Shown here: positions 18,408-27,865 of the stretch, piece by piece | Layout: the number at the start of each line of letters is the position of its first letter | Position numbering within the stretch: the stretch's first letter is position 1 | Origin: UBA1181 sp045617845 | GTDB lineage: Bacteria > Bacteroidota > Bacteroidia > Bacteroidales > Paludibacteraceae | DNA: 64,000 bases | Assembly: GCA_045617845.1 (NCBI GenBank) | Contig: JAZLJL010000098.1 | Span: 30,069-94,068, forward strand | Reading direction: 5' to 3' | Position numbers and translations under genes: made by a program | Notes under the pieces: generated by a model | The model's database searches: none | Seen by the model: the letters and a program-made list of their open reading frames with translations, nothing else | What the model was told of the DNA's origin: nothing

Positions 18408-19118
18408 ATGTCTTTGTTTGGGTTTCTGAACAATAAGGTGACTGTCGACGAATCTGGGATTTGTCAAGGTTTGATTGATTGTCACGCGCATGTTATTCCG
18501 GGTGTGGATGATGGCGTCCAAAAAATCGAAGAATCATTGGATGTCCTTAACCTTTATGAAAAACTTGGCATGAAGGAAATTTATTGCACACCGCATATCA
18601 TGGAGGATTTCCCTAACTCCACACAAAAACTTAGGGATGGTTTCGCACTTTTATGTGAAACTTACCATGGCTCGATGAAACTTCATCTTGCCGCCGAATA
18701 CATGATGGATAATCTCTTGAATAGTAGATTGTCCGAAAATGATTTATTGACTCATGGCGAAAATGGAGACCATCTTTTGATTGAAACCTCCTATTTCTCT
18801 TGCCCTGGGTATTTTGACGACATTATTTTTAAAGTCCGTTCAATGGGGCTTTGGCCTTTGCTCGCTCATCCTGAACGTTATACCTATATGGATAATAAGA
18901 GATATGAGGAGTTGAAAAATCTAGGCGTGAAGTTCCAATTAAATTTACCCTCTTTGGGTGGACGTTATGGAGATGATGTCCGGAAAAAAGCCAGTAACCT
19001 TTTGGAGAAGGGCTTGTATGATTTCATTGGTACGGACACTCATCGTTTTGAGTCTGATTTTGGTTCTAGAAAAATAAGAAAGAGTGATGCGGAACTTTTA
19101 AGGTTATTGAATAAATAA
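18408..19118 (+). CDS. CpsB/YwqE-type PHP-family tyrosine-protein phosphatase
   Basis: The 236-residue cytoplasmic protein shows the metal-binding motifs of the manganese-dependent PHP tyrosine phosphatases: DCHAHVIPGVDDGV at about 25-38, YCTPHIMEDF, LIETSYF, LAHPERYTYM and GTDTHRF. This family removes phosphates from the tyrosine tail of Wzc-type kinases, and the gene follows wzc1 by 69 nt with the hairpin between. Only one such gene is seen for three wzc genes, so it may serve all of them. No feature looks damaged. Confidence 0.93.
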   Translation: MSLFGFLNNKVTVDESGICQGLIDCHAHVIPGVDDGVQKIEESLDVLNLYEKLGMKEIYCTPHIMEDFPNSTQKLRDGFALLCETYHGSMKLHLAAEYMMDNLLNSRLSENDLLTHGENGDHLLIETSYFSCPGYFDDIIFKVRSMGLWPLLAHPERYTYMDNKRYEELKNLGVKFQLNLPSLGGRYGDDVRKKASNLLEKGLYDFIGTDTHRFESDFGSRKIRKSDAELLRLLNK

Positions 19119-19173
19119 TATCTCCGCGCTCTGAAACAAAATATTCATTCTTATCGTATTATATTTTAACAAT

Positions 19174-20283
19174 ATGGATAAAGATTTGATTACGGTTACT
19201 TCCCCTTTGCTTCCTGATTTGGATGAATTCTACGGGTTGTTGAAGGAGATTTGGAATTCCAAGTATATAACCAACAATGGTTCTTTCCATAAACAATTGG
19301 AGAAGGAGTTGGCTGAATATTTGAAAGTCCCTTTTGTTAGCCTATTCACGAATGGTACTTTGCCTCTCATCACCGCACTTCAAGCTTTGCGGGTTACTGG
19401 CGAGGTGATTACTACACCATATAGTTTTGTCGCTACGACACATGCTCTTTGGTGGAATGGCATAAAACCTGTCTTTGTCGACATCGACCTTAAAACCGGT
19501 AATTTGGATCCGGAAAAGATTGAGGCGGCGATTACACCTAAAACGACCGCGATTATGCCTGTCCATGTTTATGGTAAACCTTGCGATACGGTTAAGATTC
19601 AAGAAATCGCGGATAGATATGGTCTTAAGGTAATTTATGACGCTGCCCACGCTTTTGGTGTCCAAGTAAATGGTGAAAGCATTTTAAACGCTGGCGATAT
19701 GTCCACTCTTTCTTTCCATGCGACGAAAGTGTACAACACGATAGAGGGTGGTGCGATGGTGATGCATGACGAGAAGACGAAACAAAGAATCGATTATTTG
19801 AAGAATTTCGGTTTCTCCGGTGAAACTACGGTTGTGGGACCTGGCATCAACTCCAAGATGGATGAGCTCCGCGCCGCATATGGCATCTTGAATTTACGTC
19901 AGGTGGACGACGCAATCGAATCTCGCCATCAGGTTGCCATAGCTTATCGTCAAGCGTTGAAATCTGTGAAGGGTGTTTCTTATTTCGATGATATGCCTGG
20001 AGTAAAACATAATTACTCTTATTTCCCGATATTTATCGACCAGGAACAATATGGTATGTCACGAGACGAGCTTTATATGAAGATGAGGGCCGCTAATGTA
20101 CTTGGCCGCCGCTATTTTTATCCTCTTATAAGCGAATTTTCCACTTATCGTGGACTTGAATCCGCAAAACCTGAAAACTTACCGAATTCTCACAAGATGG
20201 CTAATTCTGTCATATGCCTTCCAATGCATCATACTTTGAATAGCGAAGAGATTCAACGAGTTTTAGAGCAAATTGTTAAATAA
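19174..20283 (+). CDS. DegT/DnrJ/EryC1-type PLP-dependent sugar aminotransferase
   Basis: The protein has 369 residues. Motifs are FTNGTLPLITAL, TTPYSFVATTHAL, DAAHAFGVQ with the PLP-binding Asp, and SFHATKVYNTIEGGA with the Schiff-base Lys. Members transaminate a keto-sugar nucleotide to an amino sugar using glutamate. The gene is followed after 13 nt by an ATP-grasp ligase, so the amino group may be formed and then amidated. No dehydratase or ketosugar-forming enzyme for this substrate is visible in block 1; it may be encoded elsewhere. Confidence 0.92.
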   Translation: MDKDLITVTSPLLPDLDEFYGLLKEIWNSKYITNNGSFHKQLEKELAEYLKVPFVSLFTNGTLPLITALQALRVTGEVITTPYSFVATTHALWWNGIKPVFVDIDLKTGNLDPEKIEAAITPKTTAIMPVHVYGKPCDTVKIQEIADRYGLKVIYDAAHAFGVQVNGESILNAGDMSTLSFHATKVYNTIEGGAMVMHDEKTKQRIDYLKNFGFSGETTVVGPGINSKMDELRAAYGILNLRQVDDAIESRHQVAIAYRQALKSVKGVSYFDDMPGVKHNYSYFPIFIDQEQYGMSRDELYMKMRAANVLGRRYFYPLISEFSTYRGLESAKPENLPNSHKMANSVICLPMHHTLNSEEIQRVLEQIVK

Positions 20284-20296
20284 TAGGAAATATATT

Positions 20297-21505
20297 ATGG
20301 CACAGAAAAAGCTGATGCTTCTTGGCGGAATACATTACCTTTTACCGGTCATAGAAGCTGCTCATAAACAAGGATATTATGTAATCACTGTGGATTATAT
20401 CCCTGATAATGTAGCTCATGAATATTCTGATGAATATATTAATGTAAGTATTATTGATAAGGAGGCTGTGCTTAAGGTCGCTCGTGAGAAACAGATAGAT
20501 GGAATTTTATCGCACGCTGTTGATCCTGGTGTTGTGACCGCATCTTATGTACAGGAAAAAATGGGACTCCCTTCTTTCGGTCCATATGAATCGGTCGAAA
20601 TTCTTCAAAACAAAGATAAGTTCAGGGCTTTCCTCCGTGACCATGGTTTTAATGTGCCTTGGGCTTTTGGATTTAATTCTGTGGAAGATGCTTGGGCAAA
20701 TAAAGATAAATTCAAGTATCCGTTAATCGTTAAGCCAACAGATTCTGCTGGTAGTAAAGGGTGCACTCGTGTGGATGACGAAGGACATTTGTTGCCTGCT
20801 TTCGAATGGGCAATGAAGCACTCTCATGTTGGACATATCATAGTAGAGGAGTTTATCGAGCAATTTGGTTGCTCTTCGGATTCAGATAGTTTTTCCGAAA
20901 ATGGTGTTTTCAAGTTCATCTCGTTCTCTAGCCAACGTTTCGATAAAAAGGCCGCAAATCCGTATGTGCCATGTACTTTTTGCTGGGGATCGACTTATAC
21001 TCCGGAACAAGAAAAGGAGCTAGCGTCGGAGCTTCAGCGTCTGATCACATTGCTTCATATGAATACTTCTGTGTATAACATAGAGACGCGTGTGGGGAAG
21101 AATGGTAAGCCATATATCATGGAGGTCTCTCCTAGAGGTGGTGGAAACCGTATTTGTGAAATGTTGCGTTTGGCTACTGGCGTTGACTTGATCACTACAG
21201 TTGTCCGCACCGCAGTGGGTGATCCGATCGAAGAGGTGGAACAAAAGCCTTATGTGGGCTTATGGGCCGAAGTAATCCTCCATTCTGAAAAAGCCGGTAA
21301 ATTCGTTCGTCTGGATATTGACGAAGAGGTGCGGAAGAAATATGTTTACCAAGAGGACCTTTGGGTAAAACCAGGTGATTTTATCGAATCGTTTAATGGT
21401 GCGAACAATACGATTGGTTTTGTCTTCTTTAAATTCGACACAATAGAAAATAGGGATAAGTATATTTTGAATCAAGACGAATGGCTTCATGTCGTTGTAG
21501 AGTGA
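20297..21505 (+). CDS. ATP-grasp family ligase
   Basis: The frame opens at TTG 20273 but the ATG at 20297 is used because it starts a clean N-terminal pre-ATP-grasp fold (MAQKKLMLLGGIHYLLPVIE). ATP-grasp features follow: LQNKDKFRAFLRDHGF, YPLIVKPTDSAGSKGCTRV with the nucleotide-binding lysine, IIVEEFIEQFG and YIMEVSPRGGGNRI with metal-binding residues. The 402-residue protein should activate a carboxylate by ATP and join it to an amine. Next to an aminotransferase in a polysaccharide locus, the likely use is amide formation on an amino sugar or between an amino acid and a uronic acid. The substrate is not readable. Confidence 0.9.
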   Translation: MAQKKLMLLGGIHYLLPVIEAAHKQGYYVITVDYIPDNVAHEYSDEYINVSIIDKEAVLKVAREKQIDGILSHAVDPGVVTASYVQEKMGLPSFGPYESVEILQNKDKFRAFLRDHGFNVPWAFGFNSVEDAWANKDKFKYPLIVKPTDSAGSKGCTRVDDEGHLLPAFEWAMKHSHVGHIIVEEFIEQFGCSSDSDSFSENGVFKFISFSSQRFDKKAANPYVPCTFCWGSTYTPEQEKELASELQRLITLLHMNTSVYNIETRVGKNGKPYIMEVSPRGGGNRICEMLRLATGVDLITTVVRTAVGDPIEEVEQKPYVGLWAEVILHSEKAGKFVRLDIDEEVRKKYVYQEDLWVKPGDFIESFNGANNTIGFVFFKFDTIENRDKYILNQDEWLHVVVE

Positions 21506-21533
21506 TTCGTCCCATATTTTAGTTTTTTTTCCT

Positions 21534-22589
21534 ATGGAAAACAATAAAGATATTTATTTCGCTCCGATTGTCATACCGACTTTATGTCGCTCCAAACATT
21601 TCATCAGACTCATTGAAAGCCTGAAAAGGAATACGTGGGCGAAATATACGGACGTATATGTCGGGTTGGATTATCCGCCTGCTGAAAAATATAGAGAAGG
21701 GTGGAAGGAGATATGCGAATATTTGGATAGTGATGATTTCAACAAATATTTCGCCAAATTTACAGTTTTCAAACACGAAAAGAATCTTGGTAGTTGTGAT
21801 AACACAATGCACTTGATTCATTATGTTTGGGATAGGTATGAATGTTGGATTCGTACTGATGATGATGCTGAATTTTCTCCTAATTTCTTGGAATATGAGG
21901 ATAAGTGTCTCTGGGAATATCGTAATGACCCTCAAGTGATTTGTGTGTCTGGATACTCATATCCGGTTCAATGGAAAGTACAGGATGGCGCCAATTGCCT
22001 TAAACAGAATTTCTGTGTGTCATCTTGGGGATTGGGCTTTTGGCGGAGTAAAAAAGATGGTTACTCCTCTTATATTTCATCTGGCCAAATGTTGAAGGAT
22101 GCGGCAAAGGTGATAAAAAACGGGTTCGACAAACGAATGATCGATTCTTGTTTCCGCGATTATTTCTCCGCCGCATTGTCATTTGGTAGTCAAGTGCCTT
22201 TGTTGAGAATGTGTTCAGACATTTCTTTACGCGCTTATTTGGCTTGCAGAAGTTGCTATTGTATTTTCCCAGTGCTTTCTAAAGTAAGGAACCATGGATT
22301 TGACGGTTCTGGAGAATATTGTACGGCCGTCGAAAAGAATGGTAACCATGCGTTGGATTATTGCTATTCAGACCAGGAGATAGACTTGTCGACTGAATTC
22401 AATTTGGTTCCGGATGATTCTTTGCAGTTTTTGGAGGAGAATAGGACCGCATTGAATGAATTTGATTATCGCTCGCCAGAAGAAATGGAACATGCCAAAC
22501 ATAATTATGCGCTGATTAAACGTTATGGTTTAACTTTGGCGAAGTTTATTCATGGTGTCGAGTCCTTTTTTAAGAACAGGAAAAAATAA
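21534..22589 (+). CDS. GT-A-fold glycosyltransferase (GNT-I/GT13-like pattern)
   Basis: The 351-residue protein starts with PIVIPTLCRSKHFIRLIESL, then KHEKNLGSCDNTMHLI and WIRTDDDAEFSPNFLEYED, where the DDD run is the probable metal and nucleotide-sugar site. A later block, FCVSSWGLGFWRSK, resembles the acceptor side of enzymes that extend glycans with GlcNAc-like donors. I see the GT-A layout directly; the GT13-like assignment is an inference from the overall motif order. It sits 28 nt after the ATP-grasp gene and 8 nt before the GT32-like gene, within the block 1 operon. Confidence 0.75.
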   Translation: MENNKDIYFAPIVIPTLCRSKHFIRLIESLKRNTWAKYTDVYVGLDYPPAEKYREGWKEICEYLDSDDFNKYFAKFTVFKHEKNLGSCDNTMHLIHYVWDRYECWIRTDDDAEFSPNFLEYEDKCLWEYRNDPQVICVSGYSYPVQWKVQDGANCLKQNFCVSSWGLGFWRSKKDGYSSYISSGQMLKDAAKVIKNGFDKRMIDSCFRDYFSAALSFGSQVPLLRMCSDISLRAYLACRSCYCIFPVLSKVRNHGFDGSGEYCTAVEKNGNHALDYCYSDQEIDLSTEFNLVPDDSLQFLEENRTALNEFDYRSPEEMEHAKHNYALIKRYGLTLAKFIHGVESFFKNRKK

Positions 22590-22597
22590 TTTAAACC

Positions 22598-23398
22598 ATG
22601 ATTCCCAAAATTATTCACTATTGTTGGTTCGGTCACAATCCCTTACCTAAATTAGCGGAGAAATGCATTGCCTCATGGCGTGTTTATCTTCCTGATTATG
22701 AGATAAAATTGTGGAATGAGGATAATTTTGACGTGAATATAGTTCCTTACACTAGCGAAGCGTATGCTCAAAAAAAATATGCTTTCGTAAGTGACTATGC
22801 GCGTTTTTGGATTCTGTATAACTACGGTGGTTTATATTTTGATACGGACGTCGAGGTTATCAAACCATTGGATCAAATAATTAACGGCGGGCCATTTATG
22901 GGGTGTGAACAAGATTATATCCCAATGCCGAATGGGTCTTACGCTAAGGGGAATGGTGCTGCTGTAAATCCCGGTTTGGGTATAGGCGCGGAGGCTAATA
23001 TGGTTATTTACAAAGAGATTTTGGACGTATATGCAAATTTGCATTTTCTCCATGCCGATGGAAGCGTAAACGAAAAAACCGTTGTCGCGTATATATCCGA
23101 ACTGTTATCGAAATATGGGTTGATGGCTAAGGAGGATATACAAGACATATGTGGCTTGCTCATATATCCGAAAGAGTATTTCGGACCTAAAGACTATTTG
23201 ACGAATGAAGTCAACATAACCGAACATACGTTGACCATCCATCACTATGACGCTAGTTGGCGTGATAAAAGTCTTTGGTGCCGTTTTTGTACCTCTTTTA
23301 AGAAAGGCTTCTTATTACGATTGATACCTTCGGCAATCACACAAAAGATTCTCCTTTTGAAGGAGAGGAAAAGAACTACGGGTTCATATTTTAAATGA
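22598..23398 (+). CDS. GT32-like glycosyltransferase (DXD sugar-binding)
   Basis: The 266-residue protein opens with IPKIIHYCWFGHNPLP and carries YEIKLWNEDNF, SDYARFWILYNYGGLYFDTD and PMNPG-region equivalents (NGAAVNPGLGIGA). The DTD in YFDTDVEVIKP is the DXD metal site. This is the capsular polysaccharide type of family GT32, which transfers hexoses to a growing repeat unit on the cytoplasmic face. No membrane span is visible. It is tightly placed between another glycosyltransferase and the EpsG-type polymerase. Confidence 0.92.
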   Translation: MIPKIIHYCWFGHNPLPKLAEKCIASWRVYLPDYEIKLWNEDNFDVNIVPYTSEAYAQKKYAFVSDYARFWILYNYGGLYFDTDVEVIKPLDQIINGGPFMGCEQDYIPMPNGSYAKGNGAAVNPGLGIGAEANMVIYKEILDVYANLHFLHADGSVNEKTVVAYISELLSKYGLMAKEDIQDICGLLIYPKEYFGPKDYLTNEVNITEHTLTIHHYDASWRDKSLWCRFCTSFKKGFLLRLIPSAITQKILLLKERKRTTGSYFK

Positions 23399-23407
23399 AA
23401 GCTTAAT

Positions 23408-24523
23408 ATGTTTTTAGCTTATTACGTATATAATCTCATGTTTCTCGTACTGATATTTTTGTCGTATCAGTATGCGATGACGGGTAAAAGGGTGTTCCCT
23501 TATATGATTATTGCTATTTTCACATTGGTTATCGGTCTCCGATACCATGTGGGTGATGACTATATGTCTTACAGGGGATTCTTTTTCAACACGAAATATT
23601 TCCCTAACATGGAGTATGGATTTACGTATGTATGTAAGTTTTTCCATTACGTTGGCTTCCATTATTGTACGATTTTCCTCTTGGTGGCATGCTTGGAGAT
23701 TTATTTCTTCGTAAGGACTTTCCAGAAGTTTAGGTTCGTGATGCCATGGGCGTTTTTCTTCTTGTTGACAACATTGGAGTTGTTCATTTGGAACAATGCC
23801 TTACGTCAAAGTGTGGCATTCTGCATCTTCCTCTATTCGATACGTTTTGTGCATGAAAGGAAGATTATTCCTTTTGCCCTCTTGATTGTACTGGCGGGGT
23901 CAATCCATAAAACCGCATATCCGCTTGGCGTCTTCTATATACTTCTGAATTATAAGGTTAAGGATGATAAATGGCTGCAATACATGTTGTTTTTCGGAAC
24001 TTTTGCGGCAGGAGCGGTTTTGAAAGATTTTATTTTCTCCAATCTGGGTTCTCTTGCGGGAGCTATAGGTTTTGGTGAAACTACCAACAACATGGATTAC
24101 CTGAAAACGTTGGACTGGTCTAATAGCAAGAACTCCATGGGTATAGCCACCTTTATTTGGATGATGATGGACGTTACTTGTATTTGGATGTACGACAAAA
24201 TGAAAAAGATGCATGGACATTTAGGTTTTGAATGTTACTATAAACTCTATTTCATTGGAATTCTTTTGCAGAACTGTATCGGTGGTACCTATCTTGACCG
24301 TCTCAACATGTACTTCCTTCCTTTCCGTATCGTGATTTATTCATTCCTGATTTATGAATTGGCGAAAAACAAGGATGTGTTGTATAGGGTTCCGATCATC
24401 ATGTTCTGTTCTTTAACGTACGCTTTGAGCATGTGGGCTATATTTAATCATGCAGCCACATGTTCCCCGTATGAATTCGTCGATTTGGGCTTTTTCCCTT
24501 CGACACCGGATGTTTTTGAATAA
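23408..24523 (+). CDS. EpsG-family membrane protein, probable repeat-unit polymerase of block 1
   Basis: The protein has 371 residues and about ten hydrophobic segments. The N-terminal signature TLVIGLRYHVGDDYMSYRGFF is typical of the EpsG family, whose members act as Wzy-type polymerases for exopolysaccharides in the periplasm. IHKTAYPLGVFYILL in the middle fits the family pattern as well. It starts 9 nt after the GT32-like gene. Block 1 lacks a Wzx-type flippase of its own, so flipping must rely on one of the flippases in blocks 2 or 3 or on one outside the window. Confidence 0.88.
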   Translation: MFLAYYVYNLMFLVLIFLSYQYAMTGKRVFPYMIIAIFTLVIGLRYHVGDDYMSYRGFFFNTKYFPNMEYGFTYVCKFFHYVGFHYCTIFLLVACLEIYFFVRTFQKFRFVMPWAFFFLLTTLELFIWNNALRQSVAFCIFLYSIRFVHERKIIPFALLIVLAGSIHKTAYPLGVFYILLNYKVKDDKWLQYMLFFGTFAAGAVLKDFIFSNLGSLAGAIGFGETTNNMDYLKTLDWSNSKNSMGIATFIWMMMDVTCIWMYDKMKKMHGHLGFECYYKLYFIGILLQNCIGGTYLDRLNMYFLPFRIVIYSFLIYELAKNKDVLYRVPIIMFCSLTYALSMWAIFNHAATCSPYEFVDLGFFPSTPDVFE

Positions 24524-24539
24524 CTAATTGTTTGTTGCC

Positions 24540-25481
24540 GTGTTTCTATCAATCGTAATGCCTTCCTACAATGTCGAACAATATATTAAGGATTGTTTGG
24601 CGAGTTGCGTTAACCAAGATTTCGATAAGGATAACTACGAGATCATTGTAATTAACGATGGTTCTAAAGATTCCACATTGGATGTGGTGAACACGTTCAT
24701 CGAACAAAACAATACCACGAACATTCGTGTGGTCAGTCACGAGAACTGTGGATTGAGCGCCACTAGAAATCGGGGAATCAACCTTGCACAAGGAGATTAT
24801 ATTTGGTTTGTGGATAGCGACGATTGGATTGCGGAAGGTTCCATTAAAGAAATTTTCGAAACGGTCGAGAGAAACAATAGTCCTGAATTGGTCGTTTTGA
24901 ATACGATTTTACGGAAGGGCGGTGTGGATTCTGTGATAGAAAGGAATTTATCTGACGAAGTAGGTTCCGGTGAATATATATATAACAATTCGTATATATT
25001 CCCTTATAGTGGAGCTCCTTTTTATGTCTATAAACGCAGCTTTTTGAATGACAATAATTTGTCTTTTAAAGAGGGAATATACTTTGAGGATTGTCTTTTC
25101 ACACCTATCGTTTTAAGTTTAGCGGAAAGATGCTGCTACTATTCCAAGCCTGCATACATATATCGTCTGCGAGAGAATTCCATCACGACATCGTCCATCT
25201 CGGAGAAGAAACTATACGATTCAATTACAGTCGCGGAAGCTTTAGCTGATCGATTGAATGACGAACGTGCGAAGTACAAGACCGTTTTAAGGGATGCCGC
25301 ATGCAGGACGTATGAAGTATTGCTTAGGTACTATATAATGAAATCCGATGCCACCACAAGAAAGAAATTCTTGGGTATAATCAATTCTAATGGCAATTGG
25401 AAGTCTTTATTGGTGGATGTCCGTCTTAAACATAAGGTTTATTACCTCATCATGAAGGTATATTCAATCTTTCGAGGTTGA
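24540..25481 (+). CDS. GT2 glycosyltransferase
   Basis: No ATG fits the beginning; TTG 24528 or GTG 24540 are the candidates. GTG 24540 gives MFLSIVMPSYNVEQYI, the normal family start, so I use it. The GT-A signature continues with NDGSKDSTLDVV, ENCGLSATRNRGI and IWFVDSDDWI, with the DSDD metal site. The 313-residue protein is cytoplasmic or membrane-associated and transfers one sugar from a nucleotide donor to the lipid-linked unit. Donor and linkage cannot be read. The gene ends 21 nt before the next glycosyltransferase gene. Confidence 0.9.
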   Translation: MFLSIVMPSYNVEQYIKDCLASCVNQDFDKDNYEIIVINDGSKDSTLDVVNTFIEQNNTTNIRVVSHENCGLSATRNRGINLAQGDYIWFVDSDDWIAEGSIKEIFETVERNNSPELVVLNTILRKGGVDSVIERNLSDEVGSGEYIYNNSYIFPYSGAPFYVYKRSFLNDNNLSFKEGIYFEDCLFTPIVLSLAERCCYYSKPAYIYRLRENSITTSSISEKKLYDSITVAEALADRLNDERAKYKTVLRDAACRTYEVLLRYYIMKSDATTRKKFLGIINSNGNWKSLLVDVRLKHKVYYLIMKVYSIFRG

Positions 25482-25502
25482 TCGATTATTTTATTTGTTT
25501 CG

Positions 25503-26582
25503 ATGAGATTAGTTGCGTTTCACCTTTTCAATGATTATTCGGGAAGTCCGAAAGTGTTGAAGACGGTAATTTCAGGACTTCTTTCCCAAGGCGTGGAAGT
25601 GGATGTTTTTACCTCGAAGGGTGGGGTACTTGATGAATTCCATCATGAGAAACTACAAAACTACCGATATAGTTATCGTTTCTCCATGAATCCTATAGTT
25701 ACAACACTTCGATATTTTTATGCTCAGATACGAATGTTCTTTTTTGCCTTCCGCTATCTGTTCAAAAAAGATGTCGTTTTCTATATCAATACGATACTTC
25801 CTTTCGGAGCTGCGTTGGCAGGTAAACTAATGGGGAAGCGTATTGTATACCATTACCACGAAAATGCTTACGTTAAGAGTTCATTTTACAGTGTGTTGGC
25901 ATGGTTAATGGAACATATAGCATCCGATATCATATGTGTTTCTGAATTTCAAAAATCTTGTTTGAAGAGGGTGGACAATGTGCATGTGGTGCCGAATGCA
26001 TTACCTTCTTCTTTTTTGCGGAATTTCGAATATAACGCACAGAAACAATTCGAGAATCAAAAGATATTGATGGTCGCTTCTTTGAAGAAATACAAAGGGA
26101 TCATGCAATTCTTTGAGTTGGCCCATCTGTTGCCTGCGTTAAAATTCGAAATGGTAGTCAATGATGACCAAAGTACCATAGATGAATTTTTGAAGTCGGA
26201 AAATATATCTTTGTCTGATAATTTGACCATATATCCTAGACAAGAGGATGTCGCTCCATTTTATGAGAAATCTTCTTTAGTCTTAAATCTTTCAGATACC
26301 GACCAAGTGTTGGAAACCTTTGGATTAACTGCGCTAGAAGCGATGTCGGCCGGCCTTCCGGTAATCGTCCCTGAACAAGGTGGCGTTGCGGAATTAGTTG
26401 AAGATGACGTCAATGGATATAAGATTAACGTATGCCGTTTGAATGAAATACGTATAAAGATTGAAACTATCATGGATAGTTTCTCTATATATGAAAGGCT
26501 TTCAAATGCGGCTTATTCTAAATCGAAACAATATTCTGAAGAGAAAATCATTAATATGATATTCCCCATTATTTGTAAATAA
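25503..26582 (+). CDS. GT4-family glycosyltransferase
   Basis: The 359-residue protein has the GT-B layout. The N-terminal half starts VAFHLFNDYSGSPKVLKTV and contains KRIVYHYHEN. The C-terminal half has VVPNALPSSF, KILMVASLKKYKGI and the donor-site block ETFGLTALEAMSAGLPVIV with the EX7E-type glutamates, then GVAELVEDDVNGY. These enzymes are retaining transferases for hexoses or aminosugars. It sits in line with the other block 1 transferases, 24 nt before the next gene. Specific substrate unknown. Confidence 0.92.
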   Translation: MRLVAFHLFNDYSGSPKVLKTVISGLLSQGVEVDVFTSKGGVLDEFHHEKLQNYRYSYRFSMNPIVTTLRYFYAQIRMFFFAFRYLFKKDVVFYINTILPFGAALAGKLMGKRIVYHYHENAYVKSSFYSVLAWLMEHIASDIICVSEFQKSCLKRVDNVHVVPNALPSSFLRNFEYNAQKQFENQKILMVASLKKYKGIMQFFELAHLLPALKFEMVVNDDQSTIDEFLKSENISLSDNLTIYPRQEDVAPFYEKSSLVLNLSDTDQVLETFGLTALEAMSAGLPVIVPEQGGVAELVEDDVNGYKINVCRLNEIRIKIETIMDSFSIYERLSNAAYSKSKQYSEEKIINMIFPIICK

Positions 26583-26606
26583 GGGGGAGTTTAAAAGTTC
26601 TATATA

Positions 26607-27671
26607 ATGAAGCAAATTGCGATAGTGGGATGTCAAGGAATTCCTGCCAATTATGGCGGATTCGAATCATTGGTTGAGAACATTGTTGGAGAAAATTCTT
26701 CCTCTGATGTCCATTATACTGTGTTTTGTAGTGGTGTTGACATGCCGGCGAAACTACATGAATACAAAGGTTGTACACTGAAATATGTGAATGTGAAGGC
26801 GAATGGTATGCAAAGTGTCATTTATGATATGCTCTGTATGATGAGGACGTTGCATGGATTCGATACAGTTTTGATACTGGGTGTCTCTGGTTGTATGTTC
26901 CTTCCGTTCCTAAAGATGTTCAGTTCAAATCGTCTTGTCATCAACATAGACGGTTTGGAGCATAGACGCGCAAAATGGGGAAGTTTCGCTCGTTGGATTT
27001 TACGTACTTCCGAAAAACAAGCCGTGAAGTATGGTGATGTGATAATAGCGGATAATAAAGGCATACAAGACTATGTGTACGAAACATATGGCAAGGAGTC
27101 TACTTTCATCGCATATGGTGGCGACCATGTCATCCGTGAGATACCGGAAGATAAAATCGATTCCGCACTATCAAAATATGGATTGAAGAAAAAGAATTAC
27201 GCAATTTGTGTCTGCCGAATAGAACCGGAAAACAATTGCCATATAACGATGGAAGCTTTCTCCAAGAGCGATAAGCAAATTGTATTCATCGGTAATTGGA
27301 ACCATAGTGATTATGCTAAAAATCTTAAGAAACAATATTCCGAATATCCGAATATTCTGCTCTTGGACGCTATATATGATCTTGACATTTTGTACATCCT
27401 TCGCTCGAACGCATCCATATATGTCCACGGACATAGTGCCGGTGGCACAAACCCTTCCTTGGTTGAAGCGATGTTCTTCGGTATGCCGATTGTAGCCTAC
27501 GATTGTGTCTACAATCGCGCGACTACGAAAGACAAGGCTTATTATTTTAAGGATGTCGACACTATGCTGTCATTATTGGATCAAGACTTGGATGGCGCTA
27601 TAATGCGTGAGATTGCGGAACAGAACTATACATGGAAGAAAATTGCGGAACAATATGAACAGACATATTAA
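26607..27671 (+). CDS. DUF1972-type glycosyltransferase (rhamnosyltransferase-like)
   Basis: The N-terminus QIAIVGCQGIPANYGGFES is the hallmark of the DUF1972 family of GT4 enzymes, several of which are beta-1,4-rhamnosyltransferases (WchF/Cps2T type). The C-terminal domain has AICVCRIEPENN and YVHGHSAGGTNPSLVEAMF with the donor-site glutamate. The 354-residue product is probably an early transferase acting on the first lipid-linked sugar. It is the last gene of block 1; the following 194 nt contain the block 2 promoter and leader. Rhamnose as donor is suggested by the family only. Confidence 0.9.
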   Translation: MKQIAIVGCQGIPANYGGFESLVENIVGENSSSDVHYTVFCSGVDMPAKLHEYKGCTLKYVNVKANGMQSVIYDMLCMMRTLHGFDTVLILGVSGCMFLPFLKMFSSNRLVINIDGLEHRRAKWGSFARWILRTSEKQAVKYGDVIIADNKGIQDYVYETYGKESTFIAYGGDHVIREIPEDKIDSALSKYGLKKKNYAICVCRIEPENNCHITMEAFSKSDKQIVFIGNWNHSDYAKNLKKQYSEYPNILLLDAIYDLDILYILRSNASIYVHGHSAGGTNPSLVEAMFFGMPIVAYDCVYNRATTKDKAYYFKDVDTMLSLLDQDLDGAIMREIAEQNYTWKKIAEQYEQTY

Positions 27672-27732
27672 TTCGTGATGGACATTTTTCATGTCGGTTC
27701 CAAGGTATTCGGTCTCTAATTGATTAATGCTA

Positions 27733-27763
27733 TTTGTAATTGAACATATTTTATCTACATTTG
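27733..27763 (+). promoter_or_regulatory. Near-consensus promoter of polysaccharide block 2 (upxY promoter)
   Basis: TTTG at 27733-27736, a 19-nt spacer and TACATTTG at 27756-27763 fit the Bacteroidetes promoter exactly. The start near 27770 leaves a leader of about 95 nt before upxY. The leader holds a hairpin, CATAAA 27798-27803 with TTTATG 27810-27815. Leaders of this kind are where UpxY proteins act in Bacteroides. No flanking inverted repeats of the invertible-promoter type were seen. Confidence 0.72.
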
Positions 27764-27865
27764 TAAAATTATCTGTAATTGTTCGAAATGTGAAAGACAT
27801 AAAGAAGTGTTTATGTTTATGACTCAAAAGTAGGACAAACGAGTAGATTTGAAGTGTAGTAAGAT

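Noticed and set aside
27672..27865. Invertible promoter of the type known for Bacteroides polysaccharide loci
   Set aside because: No flanking inverted repeats of sufficient length and no nearby recombinase gene were seen.
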